Assembly: GCA_964013895.1 (NCBI GenBank)
Contig: CAXGYF010000039.1
Span: forward strand, 1 to 12,682
Direction of reading: 5' to 3'
Length of the DNA: 12,682 bases
Source of the DNA: MedAcidi-G1 sp002713545
GTDB taxonomy: Bacteria; Actinomycetota; Acidimicrobiia; Acidimicrobiales; MedAcidi-G1
Positions 6,983-12,682 of the stretch are shown piece by piece. Each line of letters opens with the position of its first letter. The first letter of the stretch is position 1. The translations under genes were made by a program, and so were the position numbers. The notes under the pieces are model-generated. The model was not told the origin of the DNA. It saw nothing but the letters and a program-made list of their open reading frames with translations, and searched no databases.

Positions 6983-8938
6983 GTAGAAAAACGAAGAGAT
7001 TCAGGATCTTTTGGTAGAGGAAGTTCTTGGAGTCCCCAAAATATCTCTGGACGAACATTTGGTGGGCGGTACAGACTGCAAAATATTGTAGGAACTGGAG
7101 GATCTGGTTCTGTGTACCTCGCAATTGATTTAAGTTTGAATCGTCAAGTAGCAGTAAAAGTTCTACACACCAAACTTGCTCAATATCCAGGATTCGTAGA
7201 ACGATTCAAAACAGAAGCCAAAGTCGCCGCTTCTCTTACAAGCTCTCACACAGTGCGAGTTTTCGACTGGGGGGTTGATGAACAGGCCTATCTCGTAACC
7301 GAATATCTGGGAGGTGGGAGCCTTAGAAGTATTTTAGATAGCGGAAGGACTCTCAGCCCTTCACAAATATTGCAGATAACGCTTGAAGCATGTAGAGCTC
7401 TTGATCACGCTCACACCCAAGGGATAATTCATCGAGATCTCAAACCTGCAAATCTCTTATTTGGACAAGACGGTCATTTGCGAATTGCTGATTTTGGACT
7501 AGCGGCTGCATTGGCTGATGCAACCCAAGCAGAGATTTCTAATTCTGGACCTCAATTGGATGAATTAGGCGGCTTACGCGGATATGTAGGCACTGCTCGA
7601 TACGCATCGCCTGAGCAGGCCAGCGGACTTGCCTTAGGAGTTAAATCTGATATCTATTCTCTGGCTTTATGCGTAGTCGAAGCATGCACAGGGCATCTTC
7701 CATTTGTTGAGAATACGGTTATCGGAACTTTGAGAGCCAGGGAAGGCCAAAATGTGCCGATTCCTGAAAGTTTGGGTGCGCTATCACCGATAGTCCAAAG
7801 AGCAGGTTCAGCTAGTGCAGAAGAAAGACCGACTGCTGGGGAATTAGGCAGAATGCTGATTGATGTCGCAAGTAAAATGTCCCGTCCTGAACCTTTACCT
7901 TTTGTTGGTCCAGGAGAGATAGGAGCATCTCCTTTGTCAGGTGAAGAAACTCTAGTGTCTCCAAGTATTTCTTCTCCACCAGATTCGCCTACAGAACAAA
8001 TGGAAAATATCTCTGTTAAGTCAGAGCCGGAACAGTCCCAATTTACTAAGCCGCCAAGGCGGCGTCTAATGAATGCGGTACTAGCAAGTTTACTTGTAGT
8101 TGGTGTAACAGCTATTGGGGTTTTTATATGGGAAGCAACGAAAACGGAATCAAGAACCTTACCCCAATTAGTAGGTTCCTCAGGAGAGAGCGCACGGGAA
8201 CTAATTGTTGCTTTGGGATGGAATGTGGAGGAACGTTTTGATCGTCTTGACAGCACAGTTGAAGGGGAAGTATTAGCGACTGAGCCCATTGGGGGGACTG
8301 CTTTAGAAGAAAATGAGACCGTAGTTTTAGTCATTTCTCTTGGTGCGGAACGTGTTCAGATACCCACTGATTTAGTCGGTAAGAGCCTCGCAGGTGCTGA
8401 AAGATTGATACAGTCAGCTGGTTTGAAAGTAGGTGAGATTTCATATTCTTTTAGTGAAACTATCGATGCGGGGATGATCGTAAGTATTCTCGCGCCTATG
8501 ACTGAATTACCATTAGGGGGAAGCGTCGATTTGCTTGTCTCTGATGGAAGAGTCCCAGTAGTCATACCGATTGGTTTGGAAGGTCGTGAAGTGTCTGAAG
8601 TTGAAGCGGCATTAGAAACTTTAGGATTGATTACGCGCCGTATAGGGGTGAGAGACGAATTTGTCCCTAAAGGCTATGTAGTGGCTTTTGAACCTCCTTC
8701 TCAAAGTTCTGTTAGAGGTGGTTCGGAAGTCGAAATATTGATATCGACTGGACCTGAACCCCGATCTATTCCCGATGTGATCGGACTTTCAGTCGACGCT
8801 GCAGAATCCAGATTAGCTGCAGCTGGATTTCGTTCTATTTCAGTTGATGGACCAGCTGACGGTTTAATAACTAGACAAGAACCCCCAGGCACTGCGTTAG
8901 GATTGCCAGAAACTCCCATCGAATTAATCAGTGGATAA
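6980..8938 (+). CDS. pknB: PASTA-domain Ser/Thr protein kinase (PknB/StkP type)
   Basis: A 652-residue receptor-like kinase that senses cell-wall fragments and phosphorylates proteins of cell division and wall synthesis in related bacteria. The cytosolic kinase domain covers about 30-295. It has the glycine loop GTGGSGSVY (38-46), ATP lysine K60 in VAVKVLH, catalytic HRDLKPAN (151-158, D153), DFG (171-173) and the activation-loop end GTARYASPEQ (204-213). It is complete and of the RD type. A Pro/Ser-rich linker runs to basic PPRRRLMN, and one membrane helix spans about 364-384. Four PASTA repeats follow outside the cell (about 392-455, 456-522, 523-591, 592-652), with the last ending at the C-terminus. 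GTG 6980 is the only reasonable start because an in-frame TAA lies 12 nt upstream. No pknA, pbpA or rodA gene is adjacent, unlike the classical actinobacterial cluster; gatC follows after 38 nt. Substrates are not deducible. Confidence 0.95.
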   Translation: MVEKRRDSGSFGRGSSWSPQNISGRTFGGRYRLQNIVGTGGSGSVYLAIDLSLNRQVAVKVLHTKLAQYPGFVERFKTEAKVAASLTSSHTVRVFDWGVDEQAYLVTEYLGGGSLRSILDSGRTLSPSQILQITLEACRALDHAHTQGIIHRDLKPANLLFGQDGHLRIADFGLAAALADATQAEISNSGPQLDELGGLRGYVGTARYASPEQASGLALGVKSDIYSLALCVVEACTGHLPFVENTVIGTLRAREGQNVPIPESLGALSPIVQRAGSASAEERPTAGELGRMLIDVASKMSRPEPLPFVGPGEIGASPLSGEETLVSPSISSPPDSPTEQMENISVKSEPEQSQFTKPPRRRLMNAVLASLLVVGVTAIGVFIWEATKTESRTLPQLVGSSGESARELIVALGWNVEERFDRLDSTVEGEVLATEPIGGTALEENETVVLVISLGAERVQIPTDLVGKSLAGAERLIQSAGLKVGEISYSFSETIDAGMIVSILAPMTELPLGGSVDLLVSDGRVPVVIPIGLEGREVSEVEAALETLGLITRRIGVRDEFVPKGYVVAFEPPSQSSVRGGSEVEILISTGPEPRSIPDVIGLSVDAAESRLAAAGFRSISVDGPADGLITRQEPPGTALGLPETPIELISG

Positions 8939-8963
8939 AAGCCTTGTTTGACGATATGTCCTC

Positions 8964-8976
8964 TACCCTCTGAACT
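8964..8976 (+). promoter_or_regulatory. Possible leaderless-type -10 for gatCAB
   Basis: TACCCT at 8964-8969 fits the TAnnnT hexamer and lies 7 nt before the gatC GTG at 8977. The 38-nt gap after pknB contains no ribosome binding site and no hairpin that I can see. If used, this promoter would make gatCAB independent of pknB transcription. No -35 of good spacing is clear. Confidence 0.4.
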
Positions 8977-9279
8977 GTGGTTGAAAGAATTTCTCGTGAA
9001 GAGGTTGCCCATGTGGCACGTTTAGCCCAGCTTGAGCTGAGTGAAGATGAGTTAGATGCTTTTACTTCTCAGTTAGCTGCTGTTTTAGATCATGCAGCTG
9101 ATTTAGAAGCTTTGAACGTAGATGATATCGAACCGAGCACACACCCATTTCCCCTTAAGAATGTTCTACGTATCGATGATCCGGGTGAAGGTTTTAATAT
9201 CGAAGAAGTGCTTGAAGGCGCACCGAAGGTAGAAGAACGCCAATTTCGAGTCCCTCCGATCCTGGGAGACGCGTCGTGA
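8977..9279 (+). CDS. gatC: Aspartyl/glutamyl-tRNA amidotransferase subunit C
   Basis: The small subunit of the GatCAB complex, which wraps around GatA and GatB and stabilises the heterotrimer. The complex amidates Glu-tRNA(Gln) and, where asparagine synthesis requires it, Asp-tRNA(Asn). The 100-residue length is normal. Family features are the N-terminal ISREEVAHVARLAQLELSEDEL segment, the helix LAAVLDHAADLEALNVDDIEPSTHP, and the C-terminal motif VEERQFRVPPIL. The start is GTG 8977, chosen because MVERISREEV places the conserved helix where the family has it. The TGA overlaps the gatA GTG by 4 nt (GTGA). It is the first gene of gatC-gatA-gatB, and perhaps the downstream part of a pknB transcript. 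Confidence 0.95.
   Translation: MVERISREEVAHVARLAQLELSEDELDAFTSQLAAVLDHAADLEALNVDDIEPSTHPFPLKNVLRIDDPGEGFNIEEVLEGAPKVEERQFRVPPILGDAS
9264..9268 (+). promoter_or_regulatory. Ribosome binding site of gatA
   Basis: GGGAG at 9264-9268 lies 7 nt before the gatA GTG at 9276, inside the end of gatC. The GGAG core and spacing are those of a standard Shine-Dalgarno. It matches the GGGAG before mnmA, the other operon-internal gene with an overlapping start. Confidence 0.55.
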
Positions 9280-10715
9280 AAGCAATAGAAATAGCAGAAA
9301 AAGTTTCGTCAGGTGAGATTAGTGCCCGTTCAGTAGTCGAGCAACATATCGAAATTATTAACGATATTGAACCTGACGTCAATGCGTTTAATCTTGTAAC
9401 TGCTGAAAAAGCTTTAATCGATGCTGATGAAATAGATTCAAAAATTGCGTCTGGAGAAACTTTGGGCCCCTTAGCAGGAGTTCCAATTTCGGTTAAAGAC
9501 AATCTTTGCACACGCGGAGTTGAGACAACATGTAGTTCTAAAATTTTAGAGGGCTGGAAACCACCTTATGACGCCACGGTGATAGAGAAACTTAAAGAAG
9601 CAGGAGCAATTATCATCGGCAAAACCAATTTAGATGAATTCGCTATGGGTTCTTCAACTGAGAATTCTGCCTTTGGACCAACCAGAAACCCGCATAATTT
9701 GGAGCGTGTCCCAGGAGGTTCATCGGGAGGTTCCGCAGCAGCCGTAGCAGCAGGATTTTCTCCCCTTGCCCTAGGAAGCGATACAGGGGGATCCATAAGA
9801 CAACCAGCCGCTCTTTGTGGAGTTGTAGGAGTAAAGCCAACATACGGAAGAGTTTCACGGTATGGGCTCGTAGCATTCGCTTCTAGCCTCGATCAGGTCG
9901 GCCCTTTTGCCAATACGGTTTCAGATGCTGCTTTAGCTCTTGAAGTAATTAGTGGTCATGACCCGAGAGACTCCACTTCGATTCCAGAGAAACCACTTGA
10001 TATTTCAGGAGTTTTAGACGACGGAGTCAGGGGTATGAGAATAGGAGTGATTGAGGAGCTTTCTGGTAAAGGTTTAGGAGGGATTTCGCAAGACGTGCTT
10101 TCTAGAGTCGAAGAAGCCATAAAAGTTCTTTCAAATGCAGGGGCAGATGTTGAATCGGCCTCAGTTCCAGCCTCTGTTTATGGCCTCTCCGCTTATTATG
10201 TTATTGCACCTGCAGAAGCATCTTCTAATCTTGCACGGTACGACGGAATACGTTTTGGTCCTAGAACAGAAGCAGCAACTACTGCAGAGACAATGACAGC
10301 TACCCGCACAAAAGGTTTTGGTGATGAAGTTAAGCGTCGCATCATGCTTGGCACTTACGCTCTGTCAGCTGGTTACTACGACGCCTATTATGGCAAATCC
10401 CAGAGAGTAAGAACATTAATAATGAATGATTTTGCAAAAGCTTATGAGAAATTTGACATTCTTATAAGTCCCACTGCGCCAACTACTGCTTTCCCCTTAG
10501 GGGATAAAACTGCAGATCCTATGCAAATGTATTTGCAGGATGTATGTACAATTCCCTCGAATCTTGCAGGGCATCCAGCCATGTCAGTTCCTTTCGGTTC
10601 CGGAGCAGATGGAATGCCTGTGGGGATACAAATTCTTGCTCCAGCTATGGCTGAGAGGGAAATGTTCCAAGCTGCAAAAATTCTTGAATCTGAAAGTGGT
10701 AACGGCATTGAATAG
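9276..10715 (+). CDS. gatA: Aspartyl/glutamyl-tRNA amidotransferase subunit A
   Basis: The glutaminase subunit of GatCAB. It hydrolyses glutamine and passes ammonia through an internal channel to GatB. The 479 residues are standard for this amidase-signature protein. The Ser-cisSer-Lys triad is complete: K74 in PISVKDN, cis-S149 in VPGGSSGGS, and nucleophile S173 in SDTGGSIRQPA. Each lies five residues before the S. aureus GatA positions (79, 154, 178) as I recall them, so the N-terminus is about five residues shorter. Other family landmarks are GKTNLDEFAMGSS at 115-127, VGVKPTYGRVSRYGL at 184-198, SLDQVGP at 204-210, and the C-terminal HPAMSVPFG at 433-441. It starts at GTG 9276, overlapping the gatC stop, with a GGGAG ribosome binding site. 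The stop lies 7 nt before the gatB ATG. Confidence 0.97.
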   Translation: MKAIEIAEKVSSGEISARSVVEQHIEIINDIEPDVNAFNLVTAEKALIDADEIDSKIASGETLGPLAGVPISVKDNLCTRGVETTCSSKILEGWKPPYDATVIEKLKEAGAIIIGKTNLDEFAMGSSTENSAFGPTRNPHNLERVPGGSSGGSAAAVAAGFSPLALGSDTGGSIRQPAALCGVVGVKPTYGRVSRYGLVAFASSLDQVGPFANTVSDAALALEVISGHDPRDSTSIPEKPLDISGVLDDGVRGMRIGVIEELSGKGLGGISQDVLSRVEEAIKVLSNAGADVESASVPASVYGLSAYYVIAPAEASSNLARYDGIRFGPRTEAATTAETMTATRTKGFGDEVKRRIMLGTYALSAGYYDAYYGKSQRVRTLIMNDFAKAYEKFDILISPTAPTTAFPLGDKTADPMQMYLQDVCTIPSNLAGHPAMSVPFGSGADGMPVGIQILAPAMAEREMFQAAKILESESGNGIE

Positions 10716-10722
10716 TCCTGAA

Positions 10723-12141
10723 ATGAATGGATGGGAAACGGTAATTGGTTTAGAGGTTCATGCAGAATTAGCCACTAAAACTAAAATGTTTTCATCAGCG
10801 CTTAATTCTTTTGGCGGGCAACCTAATAGTAATACCGACCCTGTTTCACTTGGATTGCCTGGATCATTACCTGTATTGAATGAAAAAGCCGTGGAGCTAG
10901 CGATCAGAGTGGGTTTAGCTTTAAATTGCGAAGTGCAAAAGTCAGTTTTTGCTCGTAAGAATTATTTTTACCCAGATATGCCTAAGGCCTATCAAATTTC
11001 TCAGTTCGATTTACCTATAAACAAAGAGGGATGGTTGGAGCTTCCTGACGGACGTCGGATAGGAATTGAGAGAGCTCACCTTGAGGAAGACACTGGAAAA
11101 ATTACTCATGTTGGGGGCGGAGGAAGAATACATGAAGCTTCTTATTCTTTAATCGACTACAACAGGTCAGGGGTTCCTTTGATTGAAATAGTTGGAGCGC
11201 CAGACCTTCGAGGCCCCGATGACGCAAGAGACTATGTTTCTGAATTGCGTTCAATATTGGTAACAATTGGAGCTTCTGATGGGAAGATGGAAGAAGGTTC
11301 TCTCCGCGTTGATTGTAATGTTTCAGTCCGACGAGAAGGGACAGAAGAGTTTGGGACGCGCTGCGAAATCAAAAATATAAACTCTTTGCGATCTCTCGGG
11401 AGGGCTATCGAGTATGAAGCAAAAAGACAGATTGAAATAATTGAGTCGGGTCAAAAGATTGAGCAACAAACGCGCCACTGGGATGAGGCTGAAGGTCGTA
11501 CACACAAACTTAGATCAAAGGAAGAAGCTTTTGATTACCGGTACTTTCCAGAACCCGATTTAGTGCCAGTTGAACCATCTGAAGAATGGATAAGAGAGAT
11601 TTCTGAATCTTTACCTCCACTGCCTAGGGAGCGAAGACACCTACTGGCTGAGGCAATTGGAGTTGAACCAAACGAAACATCTTTGATAGTGCAACGAGAT
11701 TTGGATAATTTTGCTCTTCAAGCGGTTTCCTCTAACGCTAATAAAAATCGTGTTTTAGTGCATTTAGAGAACAATCTTGCCGATGGAATTGGTGAGCTAA
11801 CACCGGAAGCGTTTGCATCTCTCACGGCAATGGAGGCAAATGGCGAGTTAACCGCGACACAGACTAAAACAGTTTTATCGGAATTAGTCGAAGCAGGTGG
11901 TGATCCTCAAGAGGTTGCTAAGAGTCATGGTTTTGAATCTATGGACAATTCTGAATTAGAAGAAATAGTTGACCGAATTATTTCAGAACATTCTGATGAC
12001 TGGATTGCTTTCATCAATGGAGATGACACTGAAAGAAAGAAAAAATCAGGTTTTTTCGTTGGTTTAATAATGAAAGAGACCAGCGGACAGGCTGATGGCA
12101 AAAAAGTTAATCAAATTTTAAGTGCCAAAGCTAATAACTAG
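10723..12141 (+). CDS. gatB: Aspartyl/glutamyl-tRNA amidotransferase subunit B
   Basis: The kinase/transamidase subunit of GatCAB. It binds the misacylated tRNA, phosphorylates the side-chain carboxylate with ATP, and amidates it with ammonia from GatA. The 472 residues start at ATG 10723, giving MNGWETVIGLEVHAEL, the usual GatB N-terminus. The frame is open about 180 nt further upstream, but that stretch is the shifted frame of gatA. Landmarks are IGLEVHAEL (8-16), LGLPGSLPVLN (43-53), YFYPDMPKAYQISQ (81-94), EEDTGK (121-126), DYNRSGVPLIEIV (145-157) and DYRYFPEPDL (271-280). A YqeY-like tRNA-binding tail runs at about 325-471. The four cysteines usual in the first domain are replaced by S24, A26, D39 and S42, so no zinc knuckle forms. 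No Shine-Dalgarno is visible; reinitiation after the gatA stop 7 nt upstream is plausible. Its TAG overlaps the convergent stop. Confidence 0.96.
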   Translation: MNGWETVIGLEVHAELATKTKMFSSALNSFGGQPNSNTDPVSLGLPGSLPVLNEKAVELAIRVGLALNCEVQKSVFARKNYFYPDMPKAYQISQFDLPINKEGWLELPDGRRIGIERAHLEEDTGKITHVGGGGRIHEASYSLIDYNRSGVPLIEIVGAPDLRGPDDARDYVSELRSILVTIGASDGKMEEGSLRVDCNVSVRREGTEEFGTRCEIKNINSLRSLGRAIEYEAKRQIEIIESGQKIEQQTRHWDEAEGRTHKLRSKEEAFDYRYFPEPDLVPVEPSEEWIREISESLPPLPRERRHLLAEAIGVEPNETSLIVQRDLDNFALQAVSSNANKNRVLVHLENNLADGIGELTPEAFASLTAMEANGELTATQTKTVLSELVEAGGDPQEVAKSHGFESMDNSELEEIVDRIISEHSDDWIAFINGDDTERKKKSGFFVGLIMKETSGQADGKKVNQILSAKANN

Positions 12142-12682
12142 CTTCCTAGTTTCTGCCAACTGTCACTTCTAAAACGAATATACAAAGTGCAGGAACGAAC
12201 CAACATTAGAATCCAAATTGATCCCCAAATCCAACCTATGCCGAGACCTAATTTGACTGTTAGGAGCATTAACGGAATTGAAATAATTGCCGAAAGGCTC
12301 ATTGCTTTTGCAAGGAAACGTTGATCACCGGCACCTATCAGAATGCCGTCTAGAGCGAATGCTACTCCTGATAATGGAGCCATAGCCGCCACATGCAGGA
12401 GAAGAAAACTTGCAAGCTCTATTACTGCAGTATCTTCAGAAAAAATTTCTGCAAAAGGTACATGAAATATTGCAAGAAAAGAACCTGTTAACACTCCTAT
12501 CCCAGTTGACCAGATAATAGCCCTTCGGCCCATTTTGCGAGCTTCATCGGCATTACCCGCCCCTAAAAGATTTCCTATTAGTGCTTGCGCTGCTATAGCA
12601 ATAGCATCCATCGACATGGCTAGAAAGAACCATGCTTGGAATCCCACTTCATGTGCCGCAACATCAACATTTCCTAGACGAG
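12138..12682 (-). CDS. MATE family efflux transporter, C-terminal part; 5' end outside the window
   Basis: The C-terminal half of a MATE (multidrug and toxin extrusion, DinF-like) transporter, which exports organic cations or other compounds across the cytoplasmic membrane by Na+ or H+ antiport. The frame is open to the right edge. Upstream of the GTG at 12647 it still reads RLGNVDVAAHEVGFQAWFF, a typical internal MATE segment, so no start lies in the window. Recognisable downstream parts are AIAAQALIGNLLGAGNADEARK, the following membrane helix (about WSTGIGVLTGSFLAIF), and the conserved PLSGVAFALDGILIGAGDQRF. Two further C-terminal helices come next, then a short charged tail. About 180 codons are present. 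Substrate specificity cannot be read from this portion. Its TAG (12140-12138) overlaps the gatB TAG in the sequence CTAG. Confidence 0.93.
   Translation of the reverse strand, partial: RLGNVDVAAHEVGFQAWFFLAMSMDAIAIAAQALIGNLLGAGNADEARKMGRRAIIWSTGIGVLTGSFLAIFHVPFAEIFSEDTAVIELASFLLLHVAAMAPLSGVAFALDGILIGAGDQRFLAKAMSLSAIISIPLMLLTVKLGLGIGWIWGSIWILMLVRSCTLYIRFRSDSWQKLGS

Noticed and set aside
7654..8334. Long minus-strand open frame of 226 codons inside pknB
   Set aside because: It lies opposite the pknB kinase-linker-PASTA1 region, is rich in Ser/Pro/Thr as expected of a mirror frame, and shows no domain or start signal.
8939..8976. Terminator or small RNA between pknB and gatC
   Set aside because: The gap is only 38 nt, with no stable inverted repeat and no T-run; only a possible -10 hexamer was found.
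10540..10722. In-frame upstream extension of gatB by 61 codons, starting at an ATG
   Set aside because: It overlaps the conserved C-terminal part of gatA in another frame, its translation has no GatB-like sequence, and the canonical GatB N-terminus begins at 10723.
1..12682. tRNA, rRNA, CRISPR array, insertion sequence, phage or defence genes, riboswitch
   Set aside because: Almost all bases are in recognised or well-supported genes. No gap exceeds 56 nt, and no direct-repeat array, transposase or structured leader was seen.

Overview
The window is one stretch of a compact bacterial chromosome. By eye the G+C content is in the low-to-mid 40s percent. The gene set points to an AT-leaning member of the Actinobacteria. 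It holds a rhomboid protease with a cysteine-rich N-terminus, a PknB-type Ser/Thr kinase with four PASTA domains, a GatCAB amidotransferase, NAD-dependent ligase and an actinobacterial-style MnmA. The neighbourhood desulfurase - mnmA - membrane protein - ligA - gatCAB suggests Acidimicrobiia, perhaps a marine lineage. This placement is inference from family resemblance, not a search.

Layout, left to right: (1) 3' part of a rhomboid protease gene (+), cut by the left edge; (2) an SRPBCC-fold protein (-); (3) a cysteine desulfurase and mnmA (+), overlapping by ATGA, which together would make the 2-thiouridine of tRNA; (4) an unrecognised multi-pass membrane protein (-); (5) ligA (+); (6) a small membrane-anchored extracytoplasmic protein (-); (7) pknB (+), then gatC, gatA and gatB (+), which convert misacylated Glu-tRNA(Gln)/Asp-tRNA(Asn); (8) the 3' part of a MATE-family exporter gene (-), cut by the right edge.

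Almost every base is coding. All four convergent gene pairs are separated by 4-6 nt or overlap at their stop codons, so there is no room for ordinary intrinsic terminators. The longest intergenic stretch is 56 nt. No tRNA, rRNA, CRISPR array, insertion sequence or phage gene was seen.

The strongest non-coding signal is in the starts. Genes that begin transcription units (the desulfurase, ligA, the 6534-6947 gene, pknB, gatC) carry a -10-like TAnnnT hexamer 6-7 nt before an ATG/GTG, as expected for leaderless mRNAs. The operon-internal mnmA and gatA instead have a GGGAG Shine-Dalgarno-like element. Between pknB and its divergent neighbour two such promoters face each other inside a 38-bp near-perfect palindrome whose ends are the two GTG start codons. 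Two housekeeping proteins have unusual local sequence: LigA has GPGG where the OB fold normally has GRTG, and GatB has lost all four cysteines of the usual zinc knuckle. I found no clear novel defence, mobile or biosynthetic system; this is largely a housekeeping region with informative regulatory architecture.
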